Assembly: GCA_022567135.1 (NCBI GenBank)
Contig: JADFHP010000010.1
Span: forward strand, 1-39,453
DNA from: Chloroflexota bacterium
GTDB taxonomy: Bacteria; Chloroflexota; Dehalococcoidia; Lucifugimonadales; Lucifugimonadaceae
Length of the DNA stretch: 39,453 bases
Reading direction: 5' to 3'
Below are positions 22,648 through 31,426 of the stretch, piece after piece. The translations under genes and the position numbers were made by a program. Each line of letters begins with the position of its first letter. The stretch's first letter is position 1. The notes beneath the pieces are model-generated. The model did no database searches. It was not told the DNA's origin and saw only the letters and a list, made by a program, of their open reading frames with translations.

Positions 22648-23832
22648 TTACCCGCGCGCTTCCCGAAGCGCCGCCTCGAAGCCGGGCAGCGCGCCTTCAA
22701 GCACCCTGTCCTCAACACTGAACGACAGCCTGAAGAAGCCGGGCCAGCCGAACCCGACTCCGGGCACTGTCAGCACCAGCTTCGACTGCAACAGCGCCAC
22801 GAACTCACGATCGTCCTCAAGCGGCGATCTGGGGAACAGGTAAAACGCGCCCTGCGGCTCCACGCACTCGTATCCCATCCCGATAAGAGCGTCGTAAATG
22901 AACTCTTTCTTGCGCCGGTACACGTCTACGTCTACGGAGACGTTCTGCAGTCTCGCGACCAGCCGCTGCATGAGCGCCGGCGCGTTCATGAACCCCAGCG
23001 TCCGGTTGGCAAACGTAACGGCGTCGATGAAGTCACCGCGCTCGCCATAACCAGGGTTCACCGCGATGTACCCGATGCGCTCGCCGGCCAGGCCAAGGTC
23101 CTTCGAATGCGAGGTGACCACCACCGTGCGCAGATGATGCTCGAAGACGAACGGATACGGCTCGTCCGTGAAGATCAGCTTGCGATACGGCTCGTCGCTG
23201 ATCAGGAATATCTCCGTTCCAAACCGATCTTCAGCCTCACGTATCACACCGACCACTGCCTCCAGCGTCTCTTCCGAGTAGATCACCCCGGTCGGATTGT
23301 TGGGAGAGTTAATCAATACGGCGCGCGTCCGCTCGGACATCGCGTCGCGAATGGAGTCGATATCCGGCTGGAAGTCGCCTTCCGAACGCGCGATCACGGC
23401 TTTCCCACCCTGGTTATCTATGAAGTACGGGTACTCCACGAAGTACGGCGCGATCACGATCACCTCGTCGCCCGGGTCAAGCAGCGCCTTGAACGTCACA
23501 TTGAGGGCCCCGCCCGCTCCGCAGGTCATGATCACGTCGGCGCCGGTGAAGGGCAGGCCCGTCTCTTTTGCAAGGCTTTCTGCCACCGCGGCCCTCGTAT
23601 CCGGCAAGCCGCCGTTCGGCATGTAGCGATGCGTGCCGGGCGTCTCGTCCTCGACAATACGCATCAACTCAGTTTTGAACTCCGGCGGCGGTTCGAGAAT
23701 CGGGTTGCCAAGCGATAGATCGAAGACGTTTTCCGGCCCGTGCTCGGCGGCCAGAGCAGCAGCCTCTTCGAACATGCGTCGAATCAACGAACTCTCGCCC
23801 ATCTGGGCGCGTGTCTTATTCGAAATACCCAT
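22648..23832 (-). CDS. class I/II PLP-dependent aminotransferase
   Basis: 394 residues from ATG 23832. 'DLSLGNPILEPPPEF' is the N-terminal arm, 'CGAGGALNVTFKALLDPGDE' the phosphate loop, 'NSPNNPTGVIYSEE' the cofactor Asn region, 'ISDEPYRKL' the PLP-ring Asp, 'SHSKDLGLAGERIGY' the PLP Lys 244, and 'FRLSFS' the carboxylate-binding Arg. The subgroup resembles aspartate/alanine-type aminotransferases of subfamily I-gamma. It converges with the threonine-synthase-like gene (12-bp gap) and has its own promoter with a perfect TATAAT. Confidence 0.87.
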   Translation of the reverse strand: MGISNKTRAQMGESSLIRRMFEEAAALAAEHGPENVFDLSLGNPILEPPPEFKTELMRIVEDETPGTHRYMPNGGLPDTRAAVAESLAKETGLPFTGADVIMTCGAGGALNVTFKALLDPGDEVIVIAPYFVEYPYFIDNQGGKAVIARSEGDFQPDIDSIRDAMSERTRAVLINSPNNPTGVIYSEETLEAVVGVIREAEDRFGTEIFLISDEPYRKLIFTDEPYPFVFEHHLRTVVVTSHSKDLGLAGERIGYIAVNPGYGERGDFIDAVTFANRTLGFMNAPALMQRLVARLQNVSVDVDVYRRKKEFIYDALIGMGYECVEPQGAFYLFPRSPLEDDREFVALLQSKLVLTVPGVGFGWPGFFRLSFSVEDRVLEGALPGFEAALREARG

Positions 23833-23878
23833 CTAATGACCCCGCCTGCAGTTCTACAGTGAGTGAACCCGGCTGAAA

Positions 23879-23898
23879 CCGCCGTATTATAGGCGGGC
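23879..23898 (-). promoter_or_regulatory. -10 box TATAAT inside a 6-bp-arm palindrome
   Basis: On the minus strand TATAAT occupies 23892-23887, about 55 bp before the aminotransferase ATG. It lies between the arms CCCGCC (23879-23884) and GGCGGG (23893-23898), so a dimeric regulator bound there would cover the -10. No good -35 is present. The divergent epimerase gene starts 69 bp away. Confidence 0.5.
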
Positions 23899-23966
23899 TC
23901 AATCGAGGGTTGGCGAGGGCCAGCGCGGACCAACCGCGGCCGGCTCGCGCTCCGTGGTGGTGAGAT

Positions 23967-24968
23967 TTGACCGACGGCCAGACAGACAGGCCCAGTAGTT
24001 CCAGTTGTTCTGGCGAACTCGTCCTCGTTACGGGCGCTTCAGGCTTCATCGGCGGGCGCATCGCCCGGATGTTGCAGGAACGCGGCACAAATGTCAGGGC
24101 CATGTGCCGGCCGTCGAGCAATCGCAGCCACCTGCCACCCGATACCGAGTGGGTCACGGGCGATATTCGCGATCAGGACGACGTCCGCCGCGCCGTCGAA
24201 GGCTGCACCGGCGTATTCCACTGTGCAGGCTTCGTCGGGCCGACCCACTACCGCCTGCGCGACTTTGACGAGATAAACGTTCGCGGCACCCGCAACGTGA
24301 TGCGCGCCGCGGCGAAAGCGGGCGTCATCCGTGTCGTCCACACCAGCAGCATCGCCGCGATCGGCGGCGGTAATGGACAGCTGGTTGACGAATCGCGCGG
24401 GGGCCGGATGCTGACGAAGGGCTACGCACTCTCGAAACGAGAGTCGGAGACCGTTGCCCTGGAGAGCAACAGCCATGGGCTTCAAGTCGTCGTCATAAAC
24501 CCCGGCGTCGTCTACGGCCCCAGGGACCGATACTTCGGACGATTGATCGAGATGCATATGAAGGGCCGGCTCAAACTCATCGCCTTCGCGCATCGCAGCC
24601 TCTGCCTGGCATACGTCGACGACGTCGCTTCAGCGCATATCGCGGCAATGGAACGGGGCGAGAGCGGCCAGCGATATCTCGTGGTCTCGCCTGCCGTTAC
24701 CCTCGGCGAATTCATGATGACGCTCTCTCTGGCCTCCGGCGTGCGGCCACCGCTATGGAGCGTGCCGGATTTCGTGGGGAAGGCCGCTTTCGCCCTCGCA
24801 TGGGGAGCATCGCCCGTCACACGGTTCCGGCCGCCGCTGCGAATGAGCGATCTGAGCGGCCCGGGACCGGCATACGACGGCTCGAAAGCCGAGCGCGAAC
24901 TCGGCGTGACATACACCCCATTGCGTGAAGGGCTCGCCCGCACCCTCGAGTGGATGCGCTCCCGTTAG
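23967..24968 (+). CDS. NAD-dependent epimerase/dehydratase (extended SDR)
   Basis: 333 residues from TTG 23967 with GGTGGTGAG just upstream. 'VLVTGASGFIGGRIA' (19-33) is the extended-SDR TGxxGxxG motif. 'VVHTSSIAAIGGG' and 'KGYALSKRESE' give the catalytic Ser, Tyr 153 and Lys 157. 'NPGVVYGPRD' is typical of the dihydroflavonol-reductase/3-beta-HSD-like branch. It uses NAD(P) to oxidise, reduce or epimerise sugar- or lipid-linked substrates; which one is not clear. Its stop TAG overlaps the stop of the convergent RDD gene by three bases. Confidence 0.86.
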   Translation: MTDGQTDRPSSSSCSGELVLVTGASGFIGGRIARMLQERGTNVRAMCRPSSNRSHLPPDTEWVTGDIRDQDDVRRAVEGCTGVFHCAGFVGPTHYRLRDFDEINVRGTRNVMRAAAKAGVIRVVHTSSIAAIGGGNGQLVDESRGGRMLTKGYALSKRESETVALESNSHGLQVVVINPGVVYGPRDRYFGRLIEMHMKGRLKLIAFAHRSLCLAYVDDVASAHIAAMERGESGQRYLVVSPAVTLGEFMMTLSLASGVRPPLWSVPDFVGKAAFALAWGASPVTRFRPPLRMSDLSGPGPAYDGSKAERELGVTYTPLREGLARTLEWMRSR

Positions 24969-25552
24969 CTGCTCTTATTCCCGCCGCCGAACCGCTTGCC
25001 CAGCAGCTTGAACGGCCCGGGCGCAGTAGCGTCGGACTTGCGCACAACGTACGTCCCGGCGATCTTGTCGTGCCAGCCCTGCCGCTTCTTGTCCGGAATG
25101 ATCCAGGCCAACCCCAGTCCCAGCGCCGCTATCGAGACGACCCGGCCGATCATCTCGCGCGGAATCGCCATCGCCACGCCCGGCACGCGACCGTCTTCGT
25201 CTACCACGATGATCCCGGCCACCCACTTGCCCGGAGTCTGGCCTTTCAACCCGGTCGGCAGAATGAAATACGCCCACGCGATGACGATGTTGGTTGTCGC
25301 AAGAGGCTGCGTGCTGATCAACGCTCCATCGAGGATCGTAATGGCAAGCAACCAGGCGCCACTCAGTATGAAAAAGTCGGTCCCGAACGCATACAGCCTT
25401 AGGGCCGGACTGGCAATTGCCATCGGGTAAATCTTCTCAGGGCGTGAACCGGGCGCGACTACGGTGGCCGGTCCCGTCTGCGGCGCCTCTCGGGCGCCTC
25501 TCCTCCGGCCGCCGCCGCGGCCTGTTCTATTTGCGTTGGTCTTTCTGGGCAT
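24965..25552 (-). CDS. RDD family membrane protein
   Basis: I prefer ATG 25552 ('MPRKTNANRTGRGG') over the ORF-track start at 25603; a later ATG ('MAIASPALRLYAFG') would remove the basic N-terminus. 195 residues: a ~50-residue Arg/Gly-rich cytoplasmic N-terminus, then three hydrophobic segments ('FFILSGAWLLAITIL', 'IVIAWAYFILPTG', 'VSIAALGLGLAWII'). 'GLKGQTPGKWVAGIIVVDEDG' is the family hallmark loop. 'RQGWHDKIAGTYVV' closes the domain. RDD proteins are small integral membrane proteins, some of which act in ion exchange, though most are uncharacterised. Stop codons with the epimerase overlap as TTAG. Confidence 0.82.
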   Translation of the reverse strand: MPRKTNANRTGRGGGRRRGAREAPQTGPATVVAPGSRPEKIYPMAIASPALRLYAFGTDFFILSGAWLLAITILDGALISTQPLATTNIVIAWAYFILPTGLKGQTPGKWVAGIIVVDEDGRVPGVAMAIPREMIGRVVSIAALGLGLAWIIPDKKRQGWHDKIAGTYVVRKSDATAPGPFKLLGKRFGGGNKSS

Positions 25553-25683
25553 GCCAACTCGCAATGATACCGGCCACTGGTCTCTCACGCCGCCCGGCTC
25601 CAACGTTGACCGCGCCGTTAAGCGGCCTTACGATTCCGGCCCAAACACTGGGCCAACCACCCACGGAGCGAAACCGAGTTCAC

Positions 25684-26451
25684 ATGAGACTAGAGAGCAA
25701 AGTGGCGCTCATCACCGGCGCAGCGTCGGGCATCGGCGAGGCCACGGCCGAGCTGTTCGCCGCGGAAGGCGCGTCCGTAGTGGTGTCGGACATCAACGAA
25801 GACGCCGCCCGTGACGTGGTGCAGCGCATCCAGGACGCCGGCGGGGAAGCGACTCTGATCGCCGGAAGCGTGGCGGACAGAGCCGCGGTCGAGCGTATCG
25901 TCGGCGGAACCGTGGAGCGCTACGGACGCATAGACATCCTGGTGAACAGCGCCGGTGTGACCCGCAGGCACGCGCCGGAGAACGCGGACTTTGACGAGCA
26001 GTGGGAGTTCGTCATGGGCGTCAACATGAAAGGGACCATGTTGATGTGCAGGTTTGCCTCTGATGAGATGAAAAAGACCGGCGGTGGAGCCATCGTCAAC
26101 CTCGCCTCCGTATACGGATTGGTGGGACGCCCCGCAAGCCTCGGAGACGGGTTCGACCCCTACACGCAGTCGAAAGGCGGCGTGGTGCAACTCACCCGGG
26201 AGATGGGCGTCACGATGGCCAAAGACGGCATCCGCACCAACTGCCTCTGCCCCGGCTTCGTCCATACGAACCTGACCACCGGCCTTACGGGGGATCCGGA
26301 GACGCTGGCGAAACTGGAAGCGCTCCACCCCATGGGCAGGCTGGGCGAGTCCCACGAAATAGCGAAGGCCGCTCTCTTCCTCGCCTCCGATGACGCCTCG
26401 TTCATCACGGGTGCGGTACTGTCTGTCGACGGCGGATACGCAGCCCAGTAG
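25684..26451 (+). CDS. short-chain dehydrogenase/reductase (classical)
   Basis: ATG 25684 starts 'MRLESKVALITGAASGIGEA', so the long ORF-track extension is not coding. 255 residues with TGAASGIG (11-18), 'NSAGV' in place of NNAG, and the full catalytic set Ser 142, Tyr 160 and Lys 164 ('DPYTQSKGG'). 'ITGAVLSVDGGYA' is the standard C-terminus. Resembles FabG/glucose-dehydrogenase-type enzymes; the acidic 'VSDINED' after strand 2 (Asp 36) favours NAD over NADP. Divergently transcribed from the RDD gene, with 131 bp between them. Confidence 0.88.
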   Translation: MRLESKVALITGAASGIGEATAELFAAEGASVVVSDINEDAARDVVQRIQDAGGEATLIAGSVADRAAVERIVGGTVERYGRIDILVNSAGVTRRHAPENADFDEQWEFVMGVNMKGTMLMCRFASDEMKKTGGGAIVNLASVYGLVGRPASLGDGFDPYTQSKGGVVQLTREMGVTMAKDGIRTNCLCPGFVHTNLTTGLTGDPETLAKLEALHPMGRLGESHEIAKAALFLASDDASFITGAVLSVDGGYAAQ

Positions 26452-26505
26452 GGAGTCTCGATGCCGAATCGGGACTGCTTCCGAGCCTGTTCTATGAATC
26501 GCGGG

Positions 26506-26533
26506 GTAGGGGGGCACGGCCGTGCCCCCGTAC
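26506..26533. terminator. 20-bp perfect palindrome between convergent genes
   Basis: GGGGGCACGGCCGTGCCCCC (26510-26529) is perfectly self-complementary and extends by three more pairs (GTA/TAC) past one mismatch. It lies 58 bp after the SDR stop and 50 bp after the minus-strand flavoprotein stop, where a bidirectional terminator would be expected. No T-tracts follow, so it may instead be a REP-like palindrome. Confidence 0.5.
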
Positions 26534-26579
26534 TTGAGCAGCGTCTGTGGGATCCACGCTCGGTGAGACGGAACTCCCG

Positions 26580-27695
26580 TCAAAGAAACCGCCCCACATC
26601 ATATTCCGCAGGCATCGCCACCGAGGCCTCCTCGCCCGTAACGATCTCCCGCACGAACTCCGCGACCGCGTGCGAAAGCAAGATCCCCTTACTGCCCATG
26701 CCATTGGCCACGATAGCGCCGTCGGCAACAGCCCCGACCACCGGCAATCCGTCCACAGACGTGGGCCGCAGGCACGCCGTGTGCTCGACGATCTCTGCGG
26801 ACTCGAGCCCCGGCGCAATCGCCAGCGCGCCGGCCATAATCCGGTCACGCGCCGCCACGGTCGCCGTCTCATCGAATCCGGCTTCCTCGTCAGTAGTGCC
26901 AATCCAGACCAATCCGTCCGGTTTCCGAGCCACATAAGAACGCGCCACAGCGATCCTGTGCGAAATATCGGCCTCCGGGTACCGCAGCCGAATGATCTCC
27001 CCCTTGACCGGCCGCACCGGCAGGTCAGGCAGTCCGTCGATCTCTCCTTCGCCCGCCCACGGCCCGCTGGCAATAACCACGGTACCGGCCGCCAACTCCT
27101 CCCCGGACTGGAGCGCGACTCCCGTTACGCGATCGCCATCGCGCGAAAGCCCGTTCACCGCTCCCGCCCGTATCTGCCCACCCTGTCGCTCGAACGCAGT
27201 CGCGAGCGCAAGCGCGAACCGGTAGCTATCGATCTCATAGTGGCTGTTGTGAAGCACCCCGCCGACCGCGTCGGGTGCAATACCAGGCTCGATCTCCCGC
27301 AGATGACGCTGATCGAGCATCTCGAAGTCGAACCCCTGCGCGGCCCACCAGGCGCTCCGGTCGAACAGTTCGATCATGGCCTCCTGCGTGAGCGCCAGGT
27401 CTATCGACGGCGCCTGTCGCAGGCCGATGTCGATGCCGGTCTCATCCTGCAACTGCGGGTCCAGCTCCCGGTGCAGTTCGATCGACCGCAACGCCACCGG
27501 CAGCGTGGGGCCGGGGATGCCCGGACCGAAACTCGCATAGAGGCCGCCATAGGCATTGCCGGAGGCGTGGCTGGCAATGGCGTCTCGCTCTACCAGCGTC
27601 ACGTTGAGGCCGCCCTCGGCCAGCTTGAGTGCGCAGGCGCAGCCGATAACCCCGCCGCCGACTACAACAGCGTCGGGCAGCCGAAGATCCCTCAC
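26580..27695 (-). CDS. FAD-dependent amine/amino-acid oxidoreductase (DadA/ThiO-like)
   Basis: The real start is GTG 27695, which overlaps the amidohydrolase stop as GTGA; the ORF-track start at 27956 lies inside that gene. 371 residues. 'PDAVVVGGGVIGCACALKLAEGG' is the N-terminal FAD dinucleotide motif, followed by 'VTLVERDAIASHASGNAYGG'. 'LRPTSVDGLPVVGAV' and 'NGMGSKGILLSHAVAEFV' are the C-terminal FAD-contact blocks of glycine/D-amino-acid oxidases (DAO family). It oxidises an amine to an imine. The coupling to an amidohydrolase suggests that the hydrolase releases its substrate (inference). Confidence 0.87.
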   Translation of the reverse strand: MRDLRLPDAVVVGGGVIGCACALKLAEGGLNVTLVERDAIASHASGNAYGGLYASFGPGIPGPTLPVALRSIELHRELDPQLQDETGIDIGLRQAPSIDLALTQEAMIELFDRSAWWAAQGFDFEMLDQRHLREIEPGIAPDAVGGVLHNSHYEIDSYRFALALATAFERQGGQIRAGAVNGLSRDGDRVTGVALQSGEELAAGTVVIASGPWAGEGEIDGLPDLPVRPVKGEIIRLRYPEADISHRIAVARSYVARKPDGLVWIGTTDEEAGFDETATVAARDRIMAGALAIAPGLESAEIVEHTACLRPTSVDGLPVVGAVADGAIVANGMGSKGILLSHAVAEFVREIVTGEEASVAMPAEYDVGRFL

Positions 27696-28957
27696 CGCAC
27701 GCCGCGCTCGACCCGCTGGCCGGCCTGGTAGACGTCGCGAACGTCCCAGAGGGCCTTCACGCCGCCCAGAGGATCTCCGCCAGCCACCAGCACGTCGGCG
27801 CGCCGACCCGGCGCAAGCAGTCCTGAAGAGTCGGACACACCAATCGACGCCGCGCTCCAGGACGTTCCCGCAAGCATCGCGTCGGAGCTGGTCAAGCCGG
27901 CTCGTTCCAGCATCTCCATCTCGTAGATGAACTCGCCGGGCGCGTAATAGCCCCACGGGGAGTCAGAGCCCGCCACCATCTTTACGCCCTGGTCGATCAT
28001 GTTCGCCACGGACTTTACCCGAGTCTCCAGCTCCCGCTTCTGACCGTCCAGATCGGCCTCCTGCTCCTTCGTAAGTCCCTCCGTCTGCCGCCGCTCTTCC
28101 CAGTTGCTGATAGCGGCCCGCGTCACATGGAGGGTCGGGTTGACCCAGGCGTCGGCCTCGATGAGCCGCTCGATCAGATCGGGTCTGTCAGTGAACTTGC
28201 CGTCCGGCTCGTTGAAGACGCAGTGAATGATCATGTCCACCTCGGCGTCGAGGCAGTTCTGCACACCCTGGGCCGAGGTGCAGTGAGCCGCCGTGAGCAC
28301 CCCGGCGTTGTGCGCCTCCTCCGTGATGTTGCGCAACTCCTCGACGGTGAAAGACGCCCGGTTGGGGTCGGACGTGCGGGTCGAGCCGCCGGTGGCCGTT
28401 ATCTTTATGTAGTCGGCGCCCTCCTTCAGCAGCTTCCGGACTTCCGCACGCGCCTCCCAGGGCCCGTCCACTTCGGAGCCCCAGTAGCCCATGTGTCCGC
28501 CGGTTATCGCGATAGGCCGTGCGCAAATGACCATCTTCGGCCCGACGGCGAGGCCGCGGCGAATGCCCTCCTTCAGATTGATCGTCACCTGGCCCATCGC
28601 CCCGTTCTCACGGATGGTCGTCACGCCGGAGTGCAGAATCGTCCGTGCATTCTTCGCCGCCTGCAAAAGCAGTATCTGGTGCCTCTCTTTGGCTATCTCG
28701 TCCCCCACCGTGCCGTCACCGGGCGCGCAAAGATGCGTATGGCAGTCGACGAGGCCCGGAACGATCGTCGCGTCCCCGTAGTCGACCTCGGTCACGGACG
28801 CGCCGTCGGGAGCGCGCACGTCGGCCTGCCTGCCGATCTCCACGATCTCCGAGTCCTCCATGAGCAGAGCAGCGCCCTCGATCGGCGCCTCGCCGACGCC
28901 GTCGATCAGCCGATCTGCTTTGATGAGGGTGAATTTCGGCTCGTCTGCTGCCATCAT
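27692..28957 (-). CDS. amidohydrolase (imidazolonepropionase/prolidase-like)
   Basis: 421 residues. Two adjacent ATGs (28957, 28954) follow ACAGGAG; the second has the better spacing. Metal-site residues are visible: His 73/75 ('DCHTHL'), the bridging Lys 185 ('YIKITATGG'), His 225 ('TAAHCT'), His 245 ('IIHCVF') and Asp 332 ('AGSDSPWG'). 'LLAPGRRADVLVAGGDPL' is the terminal composite-barrel strand. This is the binuclear-metal group that hydrolyses cyclic amides, N-acyl amino acids or Xaa-Pro dipeptides. It ends in GTGA overlap with the DadA-like gene. Confidence 0.88.
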   Translation of the reverse strand: MMAADEPKFTLIKADRLIDGVGEAPIEGAALLMEDSEIVEIGRQADVRAPDGASVTEVDYGDATIVPGLVDCHTHLCAPGDGTVGDEIAKERHQILLLQAAKNARTILHSGVTTIRENGAMGQVTINLKEGIRRGLAVGPKMVICARPIAITGGHMGYWGSEVDGPWEARAEVRKLLKEGADYIKITATGGSTRTSDPNRASFTVEELRNITEEAHNAGVLTAAHCTSAQGVQNCLDAEVDMIIHCVFNEPDGKFTDRPDLIERLIEADAWVNPTLHVTRAAISNWEERRQTEGLTKEQEADLDGQKRELETRVKSVANMIDQGVKMVAGSDSPWGYYAPGEFIYEMEMLERAGLTSSDAMLAGTSWSAASIGVSDSSGLLAPGRRADVLVAGGDPLGGVKALWDVRDVYQAGQRVERGVR

Positions 28958-29034
28958 CCGCTCCTGTGACCGCTCGGATTGACGTGATCGCCGCTGAAGT
29001 CATGAATAGGACCGCCCGGGGCGCGCCGAACCTA

Positions 29035-29048
29035 CCCCGCATGCGGGG
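29035..29048. terminator. 14-bp GC-rich palindrome after the kinase gene
   Basis: CCCCGCATGCGGGG is perfectly self-complementary and lies 46 bp downstream of the histidine-kinase stop, on the way to the co-directional amidohydrolase. There is no T-tract. It is a possible transcript boundary between the two operons. Confidence 0.4.
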
Positions 29049-29094
29049 GAGTGTCAATCCATCGGGATTTCTGAATGGGCTCGGGGAAGTGCGG

Positions 29095-30636
29095 TCAGGC
29101 CGGCAAACGGACGGTGAAGCGAGTGCCGCCGCCGCCCCCAACCCCGGAAGCGTCAGAATGCACAGGACTCTCAGCGCTCACTGTGCCGCCGTGCGCCTCC
29201 ACCAACTGCCGCACAATCGTCAGGCCAAGTCCGGCTCCGCCCGTCGCGTGACTGCGTGACGGGTCGACACGGTACAGCCGGTCAAAAACATACTCCAACT
29301 CATCGCCGGGTATCCCCGGACCGGTATCGGTGACAGACAACGCGACCTCACCCGGGCCGGCCGTTACGTCGACATCCACCCGTCCGCCCTCTGGTGTGTA
29401 GCTGATAGCGTTTTCGATCAGGTTGGCAATGACCTGCCGAATGCGCGTCTGATCGACGCTGATCTCCGGGAGGTCCGAAGATCGCGTCAGCGCGAGGGCA
29501 ATATCCCGCTCATTGGCTCTTGGCATGAATGAGTCGACCGTCAGATCGGCGATATCGCCCAGATCGCCGCTGGTCATATCCATGCGGAGCGCTCCGGCCT
29601 CCATCATCGCGATGAGCCGCAGGTCTTCCACGAGATGGCTCAGGTGCAGTACCTGGGAGTGCAGAGAGGCGATGGTTTCGGCATCGGGCTCGATCAGCCC
29701 GTCCTTGATCGCTTCGAGATAGCCCTGGAGGTTCGATAAAGGCGTGCGCAACTCATGCGCCACATCTGCCGTCATCGACCGCCGGACGGCCTCGGCATCC
29801 TCGAGCTGGGACGCCATATTGTTGAAAGTGCGCCCCAGTTCGCCAACCTCATCCCGGCCCTTGACAGGGACGCGCATGGAGAAGTCGCCGCGGCCCAGCG
29901 CGACGGCAGCGCGAGTGAGCGTATGCACGGGCGCCAGGGTACGCTGGGTCGTCAGAGAGATGATCACTATGCCCGCCGCGCCTGCGGCCAGCCCTGCCCA
30001 GATCAGCGACCGGTTGAACGACGCGGCCAGTTGCGAGAGCTGCGGCTCGACCTGGTTCTGGGCCGAATCGCCCTCGATGCTTTCGACCTCTTCAATGCCC
30101 GTTGGCTCAGAGCGCGGGGGCCGCGGTCCATCTTCGCCGATCGTTAGCGACTGTATCCTCAGCGCTTCAGAACTGATGGTGTACGGAATCGACTCAAGGA
30201 GCCCATGGGGAATCGGGTAAGGCGACTCGAACAGAATCTCGCCGAGCAGCCTGCCCCTCACCATGATCGGCCGGCGCGTCACCTGCGGTCCCTTGAAGAA
30301 CGTCTCCGCCCTCATCTCGCCATCGTATCGATGCGACCCCGCGATCATATTCCCGTGCCGGTCAACCACCGCGATCTTCCATCCAAATAGCTGAGCGGCG
30401 TTTCGAAGCGCCGGCTCCAGCAGGCTCATCCGCGGTTCAAGCTCCAGATCGAAAGTATCCGCGACCACGTTTTCAAGGCGCGCCACCCGCGCCACCTCAA
30501 CGTCCTCACCGAAGGCATCAAGCTCCTTCTGTGTGGCGTACGACGCATAAAAGCCCACCCCGGCAAGGGCCAGCGCGAGCACAGATACAAAGCCGACTAC
30601 CAGTCGGAATTGCAGGCTATGGAGCCAGTCAGACAT
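29095..30636 (-). CDS. membrane sensor histidine kinase
   Basis: ATG 30636 ('MSDWLHSLQFRLVVG') lies inside the response-regulator stop region (ATGTCTGA, 8-bp overlap); the ORF-track extension is not used. 513 residues: TM1 ~11-31, an extracytoplasmic sensor of ~175 residues, TM2 ~209-229, HAMP 230-283, then the H box 'DVAHELRTPLSNLQGYLEAI' with phospho-accepting His 294. The N box is 'ANLIENAISYTPEGG', G1 'DTGPGIPGDEL' and G2 'GGAGLGLTIVRQLVEAHGG'. The sensor region matches no domain I recognise. It phosphorylates the OmpR-type regulator encoded just upstream. The stimulus may involve the secreted repeat protein of the same operon. Confidence 0.9.
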   Translation of the reverse strand: MSDWLHSLQFRLVVGFVSVLALALAGVGFYASYATQKELDAFGEDVEVARVARLENVVADTFDLELEPRMSLLEPALRNAAQLFGWKIAVVDRHGNMIAGSHRYDGEMRAETFFKGPQVTRRPIMVRGRLLGEILFESPYPIPHGLLESIPYTISSEALRIQSLTIGEDGPRPPRSEPTGIEEVESIEGDSAQNQVEPQLSQLAASFNRSLIWAGLAAGAAGIVIISLTTQRTLAPVHTLTRAAVALGRGDFSMRVPVKGRDEVGELGRTFNNMASQLEDAEAVRRSMTADVAHELRTPLSNLQGYLEAIKDGLIEPDAETIASLHSQVLHLSHLVEDLRLIAMMEAGALRMDMTSGDLGDIADLTVDSFMPRANERDIALALTRSSDLPEISVDQTRIRQVIANLIENAISYTPEGGRVDVDVTAGPGEVALSVTDTGPGIPGDELEYVFDRLYRVDPSRSHATGGAGLGLTIVRQLVEAHGGTVSAESPVHSDASGVGGGGGTRFTVRLPA

Positions 30637-31372
30637 CACCAAACCTGTAACCGACTCCATACACGGTGGAGAGGAACCGCTGCCCGTCAGGATCCCGCTC
30701 GATCTTTCGCCGCAGATTGGAGACATGGGTATCCAGGGTTCTGTCGAACCCCTCGAAGTCGTACCCGAAAACCCGCTCGATGATCCGGCCGCGGGGGTGT
30801 ACCTGCCCCGGCGCTCTCATGAAATGGACGAGAAGATTGAACTCGGTCGGCGTGAGCTTGATCGAGTCACCCCCGACCTTGACGACGCGGGCGTCGACGT
30901 GGACCGTCAGCTCGCCGTAAGAAAGCACGTCTCCGGCATCTTCTCCGCTTTCCCCGTCGTCAACGGATGTCCTCCGGAGCACGGCGCGCACCCTCGCCGA
31001 AAGCTCGCGCGGGCTGAACGGTTTCGTCATGTAATCGTCGGCGCCATAATCGAGCCCGGAGAGCTTGTCGGCCTCATCGACCCGCGCCGTGAGCATGATC
31101 ACCGGAACGTCGTTTTTCTCTTCCCGGAGGCGCCGGCAGATCTCAAGGCCGTCCATGCCCGGAAGCATCAGGTCCAGAACGATCAGGTCCGGACTGGTTT
31201 CCCGGGCTAACTTCAGCCCCTCCGACCCATCGTGAGACACGGTGACGTCATGACCGTCTCGGGCCAGGTAGAGCCGCGAGATTTCCGCCGCGTGCGGGTC
31301 GTCCTCAACAATGAGGATGGATTTGCCCGAAGCGTTCCGTGTGCCGGGTGGAGTTGTCTGTGCTGAGGTCAT
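30629..31372 (-). CDS. OmpR-family response regulator
   Basis: 247 residues from ATG 31372. The receiver domain has acidic residues Asp 24/25 ('IVEDDPH'), phospho-acceptor Asp 67 ('VLDLMLPGMDG') and Lys 117 ('DYMTKPFSPREL'). The C-terminal winged helix (~150-245) shows 'IKLTPTEFNLLVHFMRAPGQV' and 'RTLDTHVSNLRRKIE'. It regulates transcription once phosphorylated by the adjacent kinase. Two overlapping palindromes in front of the operon are candidate binding sites. Confidence 0.92.
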   Translation of the reverse strand: MTSAQTTPPGTRNASGKSILIVEDDPHAAEISRLYLARDGHDVTVSHDGSEGLKLARETSPDLIVLDLMLPGMDGLEICRRLREEKNDVPVIMLTARVDEADKLSGLDYGADDYMTKPFSPRELSARVRAVLRRTSVDDGESGEDAGDVLSYGELTVHVDARVVKVGGDSIKLTPTEFNLLVHFMRAPGQVHPRGRIIERVFGYDFEGFDRTLDTHVSNLRRKIERDPDGQRFLSTVYGVGYRFGDV

Positions 31373-31426
31373 CGTGCCCTCAATATCTGTTGGTGCCGCG
31401 CCAGACTATATCGGCAGGGCTATCTG

